From assembly GCA_964368605.1 (NCBI GenBank), contig CAYJBP010000117.1, forward strand, positions 1-6,948: a stretch of DNA of 6,948 nucleotides. Direction: 5' to 3'. Source of the DNA: CAYJBP01 sp964368605. GTDB taxonomy: Bacteria; Bacillota; Dehalobacteriia; UBA4068. Made by a program: the position numbers and the translations under genes. Under the pieces are notes generated by a model. It did no database searches, was not told the origin of the DNA, and saw only the letters and a program-made list of their open reading frames with translations. Shown here piece after piece: positions 1 through 5,399 of the stretch; the first letter of the stretch is position 1, and the number at the start of each line of letters is the position of its first letter.

Positions 1-673
1 GTGGCGGTGTTGTAGCAGTTGATGATGGTGCCGCCTTCGTTGTAGCCGACCACGCCGCCCATGTGGGAGGCCAAGCCGAACGGGCCACCACCGCTACCGC
101 CTGTCGTCTCGCAGTTTAAGGTGCCGGAAAAGTTGCACCGTCTATGGTGGCATATTGGCTGTAGCCAACCACACCGCCGATGCGAAGAGGGCGGAAGCTT
201 CCATCTGTAGCACCGTGTACATGTAAGTCCTTTATCGTACCGTTTTGCACAAATCCGAACAGACCGTAGGTGAAGAAACCAAAGCCGTCAAAAGTGATGT
301 CATCCATCAGTGCCATATGGTCAACCGTGTGTCCAGCGCCATCAAAGGTGCCTGAGAAGGGCTTGTTTTGCTTGTCATAGCCGCCAAATAATCCGAAGGG
401 CACCCACTTATATGCGGCTAAGTCGATGTCAGCCGTCAGCTTGACGGTTTTGCCCGCAAAGCTATTGCCGCTGTTGACCTGCATCGCAATCCACGCCAGT
501 TCCCCGGCGGTGTCGATGCTGTAGACATCGCCTTGAGCCGTTACTTCCGTGGTATGGTCAGTCCAGTAGTCGGTTGCGGCCGACACGGGGATAGACATCG
601 CAGTCATCATACCGAGCACCAGGCAAAGGGTGAGTACAATGCTTAAAACCCGGTTCATCCGTTTCGTTTTCAT
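1..673 (-). pseudogene. Secreted GLUG-repeat surface protein, frameshifted and cut by the left edge
   Basis: The ATG at 671-673 follows an AGGAGG at 679-684. The first 185 codons encode a clear signal peptide: basic MKTKR, a hydrophobic core at about residues 9-25, and a likely cleavage after V-S-A at residue 32. The mature part has the phrases typical of GLUG-motif cell-surface proteins: FSGTFDGAGHT, then YGLFGFVQNGTIKDL, then the repeat IGGVVGYSQYATIDG. The frame stops with TAA at 116-118. The +1-shifted frame then continues the same kind of protein without a stop to base 1, including a second, stronger GLUG repeat (GGVVGYNEGGTIINCYNTA). One extra base in the run at 128-131 would restore a single frame (DGATFSGTLNC). 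The break may be a true mutation, phase variation or a sequencing error. The C-terminus lies outside the window. The role is likely cell-surface adhesion or carbohydrate or matrix contact, known only by family. Its GC content is clearly above that of the genes from 1570 on. Confidence 0.75.
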
Positions 674-843
674 AAATACCTCCTAAAAGTTAGAGTTTCA
701 TCTCTATCAAGGCAGCTATCCCTTTTGTTTCGCCGTCAAAAACAAGGAAGGATAACACAAAAATACAAGATAGAGTATGACATATAATGACATGTAAAAT
801 CAACCTCGAGCATAATTTTTAGTCAAAAATGCTTTAAGTAACC

Positions 844-954
844 ATGCGATTTACAGTAAAGCGACCGACCACAGGCAAAGAAATCGGCGTACATTTCCCC
901 GCCAAGGAAAAAGATGTACAGGAATTTTGCGACGCACTCCACATCGCCCGATAA
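844..954 (+). pseudogene. Possible remnant of a mobile-element gene (36 codons)
   Basis: The plus-strand frame from the ATG at 844 gives a protein-like sequence with a plausible amphipathic end (HFPAKEKDVQEFCDALHI) before a TAA at 952-954. There is no Shine-Dalgarno sequence upstream, and an in-frame TAA at 835-837 closes the frame before the ATG. A shifted frame stays open a little further (ending MKHGVMAPDGFFKP, stop at about 1002-1004), so this could be the decayed end of a longer gene. The style recalls small proteins of integrative elements in Clostridia, but I do not recognise a family. The base composition matches the GC-richer left end and not the AT-rich genes to the right. This is a weak call; it may be noncoding. 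Confidence 0.25.
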
Positions 955-979
955 TGACATGAAACACGGCGTTATGGCT

Positions 980-1004
980 CCTGATGGTTTCTTTAAACCA
1001 TAGG
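980..1004 (+). terminator. Possible hairpin terminator
   Basis: ATGGTTT (984-990) pairs perfectly with AAACCAT (995-1001) around a CTTT loop. CCT/AGG extends the stem past a one-base bulge. The plus strand then reads CTTTACTTATTT, a modest T-rich tail. It would end transcription of the remnant at 844-954. Without a confident gene upstream it could also be chance structure. Confidence 0.3.
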
Positions 1005-1095
1005 CTTTACTTATTTCTGCTAAAGAAATAAATATTCTTTGCATATTTTTATTTTTTCTGCATATGTGTATTTTTGTTTTTTACTCATTAAAATA

Positions 1096-1137
1096 CCTCT
1101 AAAGTAGTTTACGTATTTCATGTGTCTACTTTAGAGG
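1096..1137 (-). terminator. Probable terminator of the small-peptide gene
   Basis: There is a perfect 12-bp inverted repeat, CCTCTAAAGTAG (1096-1107) and CTACTTTAGAGG (1126-1137), with an 18-nt loop. It starts two bases after the stop codon of the minus-strand gene at 1140-1307. The minus strand continues TATTTTAATG, which is only moderately T-rich, and the loop is long for an intrinsic terminator. The position right behind the stop is the main support. A mobile-element inverted repeat is the alternative. Confidence 0.5.
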
Positions 1138-1139
1138 CA

Positions 1140-1307
1140 TCATACCAAAAGTGATTCTTCGTGCGTACTAGTTGTATCATCAGTTTGTGCTAAAATATCG
1201 CTTGTGTTTTCTTTATCGTCAACTTTGTCACCTGTAAGCGAGGTATAACCCACATAGGAAATCAAAAGAGCTAAAACGATAGTTATAGGAATAAGTATTT
1301 TTTTCAA
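1140..1307 (-). CDS. Small TTG-started secreted or membrane-anchored peptide, 55 aa
   Basis: This short gene starts with TTG at 1305-1307 behind a strong GGAGGA (1314-1319, spacing 6) and ends in TGA at 1140-1142. Residues 2-3 are lysines, residues 4-20 form one hydrophobic helix, and a polar, mostly acidic tail rich in D, E, T and S follows to residue 55. There is no lipobox cysteine, so it is either a signal peptide releasing a roughly 30-residue peptide or a single-pass anchored microprotein. It has its own promoter (about 1340-1369) and a hairpin directly after the stop, so it looks like a single-gene transcript. I recognise no family. A signalling peptide, a small stress peptide, or the truncated head of a larger exported protein are all possible. 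The start choice is firm because no ATG lies near the Shine-Dalgarno sequence. Confidence 0.6.
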   Translation of the reverse strand: MKKILIPITIVLALLISYVGYTSLTGDKVDDKENTSDILAQTDDTTSTHEESLLV

Positions 1308-1339
1308 GGTAAGTCCTCCAATTATTAAATACTTTTTAC

Positions 1340-1369
1340 ATTATATCATATTTATAATGTGAATTTTAA
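1340..1369 (-). promoter_or_regulatory. Sigma-A-type promoter of the small-peptide gene
   Basis: On the minus strand there is a perfect -10 TATAAT at 1340-1345 and a -35-like TTAAAA (4 of 6 matches) at 1364-1369 with an 18-bp spacer. The surroundings are very AT-rich. The predicted transcript would start near 1333, leaving a short leader before the GGAGGA at 1314-1319. Confidence 0.5.
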
Positions 1370-1475
1370 GTTGTTGTTATTTTTAGGGTCGACTATCGTG
1401 TTTTTTTAATGCTTCCTTATGATAGGTGTGCTCTTATGCAAGTATTAACTGGGATGTGGTGGGGATGTAGCAACT

Positions 1476-1515
1476 AAAAAAAACCTGTGCCTTGCTTTAA
1501 TGCTGGGCACAGGTT
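1476..1515 (-). terminator. Strong intrinsic terminator of the regulator-lipoprotein operon
   Basis: A perfect 10-bp stem (AACCTGTGCC at 1482-1491 with GGCACAGGTT at 1506-1515) encloses a 14-nt loop. Read on the minus strand it runs straight into eight T residues (complement of the A run at 1476-1483). It lies 56 bp beyond the stop codon of the lipoprotein gene at 1572. This is a textbook Rho-independent terminator for the minus strand. The same hairpin, loop included, recurs after hcp. Confidence 0.88.
1479..1515 (+). repeat. 37-bp exact direct repeat, copy 1
   Basis: This stretch is identical to 5400-5436, covering five A residues, both hairpin arms and the whole loop. Both copies are in the same orientation. 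They flank the 3.9-kb block holding the lipoprotein, the Cro/C1 regulator, the Crp/Fnr regulator, the ferredoxin protein and hcp. Loop identity is not needed for termination and points to common origin of the two copies. Confidence 0.9.
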
Positions 1516-1571
1516 CAATTATGAGCCAAAGAGGATAATCCAAATTTGGCTATATAAAGATTAGGCTAACT

Positions 1572-1817
1572 TTATTCCTCTTCAAAAGCATCATTAATAT
1601 CATCAAGTATATTAGTTGTGAATTGTTCTAATTCGGGCATATCGGCAAGTTCATCTTCTAATTGATCTTTTGTTTCCTCAATAATGCTTATCGCTTCTGA
1701 TATTTCTTCCTCTGTTAAATCCTCTATTCCTTTATTGCCATAGGTTACACAGCCACTCATACTAACTAGCATCAGGGTAATTAGAAAAATTGATATCACA
1801 GTTTTAAATATTTTCAT
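1572..1817 (-). CDS. Small acidic lipoprotein, 81 aa
   Basis: The start is taken at the ATG at 1815-1817, five bases after GAGGTG (1823-1828). A longer frame from 1838 would put its start upstream of that Shine-Dalgarno, and the tandem ATG at 1818-1820 sits too close to it. Residues 1-5 are basic (MKIFK) and 6-20 hydrophobic. M-S-G-C at 20-23 forms a lipobox, so C23 should be lipidated after signal peptidase II cleavage, leaving the protein on the outer face of the membrane. The remaining 58 residues are strongly acidic and helix-forming (runs such as LTEEEISEAISIIEETK), with no enzyme motif. Ten bases separate it from the Cro/C1 regulator upstream, whose TAG overlaps its Shine-Dalgarno, so the two are translationally coupled. 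The function is unknown. A partner or sensor for the membrane-tethered regulator is my inference from position only. Confidence 0.85.
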   Translation of the reverse strand: MKIFKTVISIFLITLMLVSMSGCVTYGNKGIEDLTEEEISEAISIIEETKDQLEDELADMPELEQFTTNILDDINDAFEEE

Positions 1818-1827
1818 CATTTCACCT

Positions 1828-2166
1828 CTATAAAACAAATTTACTAAGCAAACCCAACAAGGTGATAAAGCCTACTGTAATTAGGGCAATTGCCCCGATC
1901 AAGGCTATTGTGCTAATAGTTTTAGGGTCTATTTTCTGCACCTCATTGGCGGCAGGAGTTATAATGCTTTCCTTGCCCAGTAAAAGATAATCGGTACTTA
2001 CATTATAAATTTCCGCCAATTTTATCACATTATTAATTTCCGGCAGCCCTTGATTACTTTCCCATTTGGAAATTGCTTGCCTGGAAACAGCCAACATTTC
2101 TGCAAGTTGTTCTTGTGAATGTTGATTGTCTTTTCTTAATTTTTGAATTCTTTCACCTAAGTTCAT
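1828..2166 (-). CDS. Cro/C1-family HTH regulator with C-terminal membrane helix, 112 aa
   Basis: AGGAGG (2175-2180) precedes two tandem ATGs (2167-2169 and 2164-2166). I take the second, spacing 8, giving the family-typical MNLGERIQKLRK. Residues 5-60 form a Cro/C1 helix-turn-helix (HSQEQLAEMLAVSRQAISKWE, with the SRQAISKWE recognition helix). Residues 61-84 are a linker (YLLLGKES onward). Residues about 84-110 form one transmembrane helix (ISTIALIGAIALITVGF). The protein should therefore bind DNA while tethered to the inner membrane face. Small single-helix XRE proteins of this kind are common in Firmicutes and few have known signals. It is the first gene of an operon with the lipoprotein. 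No terminator is obvious between it and the upstream crp/fnr-type gene 170 bp away on the same strand, so read-through is possible. The target is unknown, with autoregulation likely. Confidence 0.9.
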   Translation of the reverse strand: MNLGERIQKLRKDNQHSQEQLAEMLAVSRQAISKWESNQGLPEINNVIKLAEIYNVSTDYLLLGKESIITPAANEVQKIDPKTISTIALIGAIALITVGFITLLGLLSKFVL

Positions 2167-2234
2167 CATGAACACCTCCTGCATCTATATTATCAAAAGC
2201 AAAGATTGCGCACTACCAATAGTTGTTTAAACAT

Positions 2235-2279
2235 TGTCAACCGGCAGTTGCATTTAAGAAATTAGCAGTTGCTATTGTA
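2235..2279 (-). promoter_or_regulatory. Possible promoter/operator region of the regulator-lipoprotein operon
   Basis: In the 170-bp gap upstream of the regulator, the minus strand carries a perfect TTGACA (2235-2240) with only a poor -10 (GGTAGT, 2212-2217). It also carries a TACAAT -10-like hexamer (2274-2279). Between them GCAGTTGC occurs twice in direct orientation (2244-2251 and 2265-2272), exactly 21 bp or two helical turns apart, a spacing suited to cooperative protein binding. Which hexamers are used cannot be told from sequence. The repeats are candidate operators for the adjacent Cro/C1 protein. Confidence 0.3.
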
Positions 2280-2336
2280 TAAACACGCTTTTATTGCAAG
2301 CTAACTTTCCCCTAATACCAAGTTACCCAAGCCCCC

Positions 2337-2993
2337 CTAAACCAATATCTTAAAATAATTTTTATGATAATCAATCAGCCCATCTTTTTTCATTTTCGAA
2401 AGCTCATTGGATAAAGCACTGCGATCGGCATATAAAAAATCGGCCAATTCTTCCCTATTTAGGGATATTGAAAACTCCTTTTTGCCCAATCCCTCATAAT
2501 TAAAATAGGTCAGAATTTTATCCCTTAAACTGCGCTTGGCAATAATATCTATGCGCCGATTAAGATAAAGGGTTTTATGGGCAATAATCTGCAACATATT
2601 GGCAATAAGCTGCTGATGAAATTGGCAACTTGCGCTGCAAGTAGCAATAATTTTGCGATAATCAAAAAATAAAATTATGCTCTCGGCTGCTGCAATTATT
2701 GTCACCGGGCTTGCGGCAATTTGGGCGCAGGCAAATACCTCGGCAAAAATATCGCCCTCGCCAATTTCGGCAATAATAATTTGATTGCCATTATAATCGC
2801 TTTTAATTATCTTTACCGCACCTGCAAGCACTAAGCCGACAAATTTAATATCCTCGCCTTCGGCCAATATCGTAGTATTTTTACGGTATTTTTTTTGATA
2901 TGCACCCAGGCAATTGAGCATGGCAGCTAAATTAGCAGGGCTAATCCCCTTAAATAAATTATTAGCTAAAATTTGCTGATAATTATTTTCCAT
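2337..2993 (-). CDS. Crp/Fnr-family regulator, HcpR-like, of the divergent hcp operon (218 aa)
   Basis: The ATG at 2991-2993 has GAGG (2999-3002) five bases upstream. Residues about 13-130 form a cyclic-nucleotide-binding-type beta barrel (ILAEGEDIKFVGLVLAGAVKII, then GEGDIFAEVFA). Residues about 135-155 form the dimer helix, and 175-215 a winged HTH (LNREELADFLYADRSALSNELSKMK). Length fits the family. There is no FNR-type N-terminal cysteine cluster, but C28, C89, C119 and C123 are present. From memory, related clostridial regulators next to hcp keep cysteines at these places (FACA, TCSxxC), so they may hold a metal or sense NO/redox. Divergent placement from a ferredoxin-hcp operon across a shared palindrome supports a role like HcpR, the known activator of hcp in anaerobes. 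It is probably activator of that operon and repressor of itself. The signal (NO, heme or Fe-S) is not determinable here. Confidence 0.88.
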   Translation of the reverse strand: MENNYQQILANNLFKGISPANLAAMLNCLGAYQKKYRKNTTILAEGEDIKFVGLVLAGAVKIIKSDYNGNQIIIAEIGEGDIFAEVFACAQIAASPVTIIAAAESIILFFDYRKIIATCSASCQFHQQLIANMLQIIAHKTLYLNRRIDIIAKRSLRDKILTYFNYEGLGKKEFSISLNREELADFLYADRSALSNELSKMKKDGLIDYHKNYFKILV

Positions 2994-3002
2994 AATAACC
3001 TC

Positions 3003-3024
3003 TTTCGTTGTCCAGACAACGGAA
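3003..3024. promoter_or_regulatory. Palindromic operator for the Crp/Fnr-type regulator
   Basis: CGTTGTCCAGACAACG (3006-3021) is a perfect 16-bp palindrome, and TT/AA pairs extend it to 3003-3024 with one mismatch per arm. Its centre (3013/3014) is at -41.5 relative to the start predicted from the plus-strand -10 at 3043-3048, the classic class II activator position for Crp/Fnr proteins. For the minus-strand promoter it lies at about +9 to +24, where binding would block the regulator's own transcription. The half-site TTGTC is not the FNR TTGAT, so specificity differs from FNR. Confidence 0.75.
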
Positions 3025-3035
3025 ATTATGTTTTG

Positions 3036-3065
3036 ATTATACTATAATCAAGTTAAATTCGTCAA
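3036..3065 (-). promoter_or_regulatory. Promoter of the Crp/Fnr-type regulator gene
   Basis: On the minus strand there is a perfect -10 TATAAT (3036-3041) and a -35 TTGACG (3060-3065, 5 of 6 matches) with an 18-bp spacer. This promoter should not need an activator. The predicted start is near 3029, giving a 36-nt leader that contains the palindrome. The -35 overlaps the Shine-Dalgarno region of the divergent ferredoxin gene. Confidence 0.6.
3043..3048 (+). promoter_or_regulatory. -10 element of the ferredoxin-hcp operon, activator-dependent promoter
   Basis: There is a perfect TATAAT on the plus strand. No -35 is recognisable 16-18 bp upstream (CGGAAA and neighbours), as expected for a promoter that relies on an activator bound at the 3006-3021 palindrome. 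The hexamer forms one arm of the perfect 19-bp palindrome TTGATTATACTATAATCAA (3033-3051), whose other arm is the divergent promoter's -10. The predicted start is about 3055. Confidence 0.65.
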
Positions 3066-3077
3066 GGAGGTTTTACC

Positions 3078-3743
3078 ATGAACCATAAAACCATTGATAT
3101 CGACCAAGAAAAATGTATCGGCTGCGGCCTTTGTGCGCAGGCTTGCCAGCAAAGCGTGATTGCAATAGTAGATGGCAAAGCCCAAGTTACAGCGGCTGAT
3201 TATTGCGATGGCTTAGGCAATTGCCTGCCGGTTTGCCCGGTTGATGCCATCAGTTTTAGCGATTCGCCTAAGCAAAAGCAAGAAGCCAAGCCCTTGCCCT
3301 GCGGTTGCCCCGGCAGTAATGCCAAGGCCTTGCCTAAACTGAAAACAGATGTCGCAAGCCATGATTTAAATACGGCCTCCGAGCTTAGGCAATGGCCGGT
3401 GCAAATTAAATTAGTGCCGGAAAATGCTGCTTATTTTAATGATGCCAATTTGCTGATTGCGGCCGATTGCAGCGCTTATGCTTATGCTAATTTTCATCAG
3501 CAGTTTATGAAAAATAAGATAACCTTAATCGGCTGCCCTAAGCTTGACGAGGGCGATTATAGCGATAAGCTAACCAAAATCATCGCTAATAATAATATCA
3601 AAAGTGTTACGGTGGTTAGGATGGAAGTTCCTTGCTGTGGTGGTTTGGAACAAGCTGCTATAAGCGCACTTAAAGCCAGCGGCAAATTTATCCCTTGGCA
3701 AGTGGTGACTATCTCTACCGACGGTTCAATCTTAGATATTTAA
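3078..3743 (+). CDS. Dicluster [4Fe-4S] ferredoxin-like protein, likely electron donor to Hcp (221 aa)
   Basis: The ATG at 3078 follows AAGGAGG (3064-3070, spacing 7). An N-terminal two-cluster ferredoxin domain (about residues 5-62) has C13-x2-C16-x2-C19-x3-C23 and C43-x5-C49-x3-C53-P, seven cysteines at the usual cluster positions. The rest, about 160 residues, is not ferredoxin. It carries C75-G-C77-P-G, the phrase ELRQWPVQIKLV, a lone C131 (AADCSAYA), C153 (IGCPKLD) and C186-C187-G-G near the end. I recall this same long architecture beside hcp and in other clostridial loci, usually named only as a 4Fe-4S binding protein. It is first in the operon, 27 bp before hcp. This genome stretch shows no Hcr (the E. 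coli NADH:Hcp reductase), so the protein most likely passes electrons to Hcp, but that is inference. The extra cysteines could hold another cluster. It is cytoplasmic, with no signal or membrane segment. Confidence 0.9.
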   Translation: MNHKTIDIDQEKCIGCGLCAQACQQSVIAIVDGKAQVTAADYCDGLGNCLPVCPVDAISFSDSPKQKQEAKPLPCGCPGSNAKALPKLKTDVASHDLNTASELRQWPVQIKLVPENAAYFNDANLLIAADCSAYAYANFHQQFMKNKITLIGCPKLDEGDYSDKLTKIIANNNIKSVTVVRMEVPCCGGLEQAAISALKASGKFIPWQVVTISTDGSILDI

Positions 3744-3770
3744 TAAATAATAAAAATGGAGGATAAAAAA

Positions 3771-5363
3771 ATGAAAGAAATGTTTTGTTTTCAATGCCAG
3801 CAAACCGCTCATAATCTAGCTTGCGAGGGCAAATCGGGGGTCTGTGGTAAAAAGTTCGATAATGCTAATTTGCAAGATCAGCTAACCGGCGCCTTAATCG
3901 GCCTGGCTCGCTCTTTAGAGGGCAATACCAGCCCTACCAAAGACACAGCTAAAATCATTATCGAGGGCTTATTTACTACTGTTACCAATGTAAATTTTAA
4001 TAATCAAACTCTTATCCAAATGCTGGAGGATATCCGTAAAGAGCAGGCCAAAATCGTGCCTCAATGCGGCAATTGCCTGGCTGCTTGCGGCAGAAATGAT
4101 AGTTTTGATATGGCCGAAATTTGGCAAGCGGATGAAGATATTCGCTCACTTAAATCGCTGATTTTATTCGGCATTCGGGGCATGGCAGCTTATGCCCATC
4201 ATGCTTTGGTTTTGGGCTATGAAGATGAAGAAATTAATCAATTTTTTGCCAAAGCATTGTTTTGCTTAGGGGATGATTGCGGCATAGACCAACTTTTACC
4301 GCTAACCTTGGAAGTGGGTGCAGTAAACTTAAAATGTATGGCGCTTTTAGACAAAGCTAATACCGAAACTTATGGCAAACCAATTCCGACTACCGTTCCT
4401 TTAACAATAGAAAAAGGCCCATTTATAGTTGTTAGCGGCCATGATTTGCATGATTTGAAATTATTATTAGAGCAAACCAAAGATAAGGGCATTAATATCT
4501 ACACCCATAGCGAAATGTTGCCGGCTCATGCCTATCCTAAGCTTAAAGAGTATCCGCATTTAAAAGGCAATTTCGGCACAGCCTGGCAAAATCAGCAAAG
4601 CGAATTTGCCAATATCCCGGCCCCGATTTTGTTTACCACAAACTGTCTAATGCCGGTTAAAGATAGCTATCAAGATCGGGTTTTCACAACATCGCTGGTA
4701 TCATACCCTGAAATTATCCATATCGGCGCAGAAAAAGATTTTAGCCCGCTAATTGCCAAAGCCCTTGAATATGGTGGTTATGCCGAAGATCAGGAAATGA
4801 CCGGCATTAATGGTGGTAAAACTGTAACAACAGGCTTTGGTCATGGTACTGTTTTGGCTGTTGCCGACAAGGTTGTAGATTTAGTTAAGGCTGGCGATAT
4901 AAAACATTTCTTCTTAGTTGGCGGTTGTGACGGTGCAGCTCCGGGGCGTAATTATTATACCGAATTTGTGCAACAAGCGCCTAAAGACAGCATTATCTTG
5001 ACGCTTGCTTGTGGCAAATATCGTTTTAATGATTTAGATTTAGGAACAATCGGTGGCTTACCCAGAATTATGGATATGGGGCAATGCAATGATGCCTATT
5101 CGGCAATTAAAGTAGCTATTGCCCTGGCCGAGGCTTTTGGCTGCTCGGTAAATGAGTTGCCTTTATCAATGATTTTATCTTGGTATGAACAAAAAGCAGT
5201 GGCGATTTTGCTAACTTTACTACATTTGGGCATAAAAAACATTTATCTAGGGCCAACGCTGCCGGCATTTGTATCGGCCAATGTTTTGCAGATATTAGTA
5301 GAGAACTATAATATCTCGCCTATTAGCACCGTACAAGAAGATTTGGCAAAGATTTTGGGCTAG
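3771..5363 (+). CDS. hcp: Hybrid cluster protein (hydroxylamine / NO reductase), 530 aa
   Basis: The start is set at ATG 3771, eight bases after GGAGG (3758-3762). The upstream in-frame ATG at 3756 overlaps that Shine-Dalgarno and adds a non-family MEDKK. The N-terminus MKEMFCFQCQQT carries the cubane-cluster motif C6-x2-C9-x8-C18-x6-C25. Every hybrid [4Fe-2S-2O] cluster ligand can be placed: H224 (SGHDLHD), E248 (HSEMLP), C292 (TTNCLMP), C386 (GGCDGA, the persulfide site), C414 (ACGKY), C439 (GQCNDA), E473 and K475 (WYEQKA). Spacings match the Desulfovibrio vulgaris enzyme except one residue between C439 and E473. A further CGNCLAAC (C99, C102, C106) is present. Length is about 20 residues under the usual 550, lost before H224. 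Known activities of the family are NO reduction to N2O, hydroxylamine reduction and protein S-nitrosylation. It is cytoplasmic. The second gene of the operon, it is likely induced by nitrosative stress through the divergent regulator. Confidence 0.97.
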   Translation: MKEMFCFQCQQTAHNLACEGKSGVCGKKFDNANLQDQLTGALIGLARSLEGNTSPTKDTAKIIIEGLFTTVTNVNFNNQTLIQMLEDIRKEQAKIVPQCGNCLAACGRNDSFDMAEIWQADEDIRSLKSLILFGIRGMAAYAHHALVLGYEDEEINQFFAKALFCLGDDCGIDQLLPLTLEVGAVNLKCMALLDKANTETYGKPIPTTVPLTIEKGPFIVVSGHDLHDLKLLLEQTKDKGINIYTHSEMLPAHAYPKLKEYPHLKGNFGTAWQNQQSEFANIPAPILFTTNCLMPVKDSYQDRVFTTSLVSYPEIIHIGAEKDFSPLIAKALEYGGYAEDQEMTGINGGKTVTTGFGHGTVLAVADKVVDLVKAGDIKHFFLVGGCDGAAPGRNYYTEFVQQAPKDSIILTLACGKYRFNDLDLGTIGGLPRIMDMGQCNDAYSAIKVAIALAEAFGCSVNELPLSMILSWYEQKAVAILLTLLHLGIKNIYLGPTLPAFVSANVLQILVENYNISPISTVQEDLAKILG

Positions 5364-5399
5364 GTATTCTTTGGGATATTGTAGGTAAATAATCAACAT

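Larger units (their letters stand above)
674..1094. other. Intergenic stretch with no confident gene
   Basis: Between the surface-protein start and the small-peptide terminator I see no convincing full gene. The stretch holds two direct copies of ATGACAT (777-783 and 787-793, 10 bp apart) that overlap a TATAAT on the plus strand (783-788) without a good -35. It also holds a GC-richer segment of about 844-1005 that looks like gene debris, and an AT-rich tract from about 1008 with a small symmetric element (AAAGAA/TTCTTT at 1022-1040). A 73-codon minus-strand open frame here (823-1044) has no ribosome binding site and an odd, cysteine-rich composition, so it is not annotated. Confidence 0.5.

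Noticed and set aside
777..793. Paired ATGACAT direct repeats 10 bp apart, considered as a LytTR-type regulator site
   Set aside because: Does not match the known 9-bp LytTR consensus, and no LytTR gene or clear promoter is nearby.
823..1044. 73-codon minus-strand open frame
   Set aside because: No Shine-Dalgarno before the ATG at 1044, cysteine/phenylalanine-heavy composition unlike the neighbours, and overlap with a more protein-like plus-strand frame.
1451..1470. GGGATGT repeated twice at 1451-1457 and 1462-1468, G-rich tract
   Set aside because: Too short and no link to a promoter or gene; probably chance.
1476..1515. Considered as a CRISPR repeat or riboswitch
   Set aside because: Only two distant copies, no spacer array, and a plain stem with a T tail at gene ends explains it as a terminator.
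3756..3770. Upstream in-frame ATG of hcp
   Set aside because: The ATG overlaps the GGAGG used by the ATG at 3771, and family members begin close to the MFCFQC motif.
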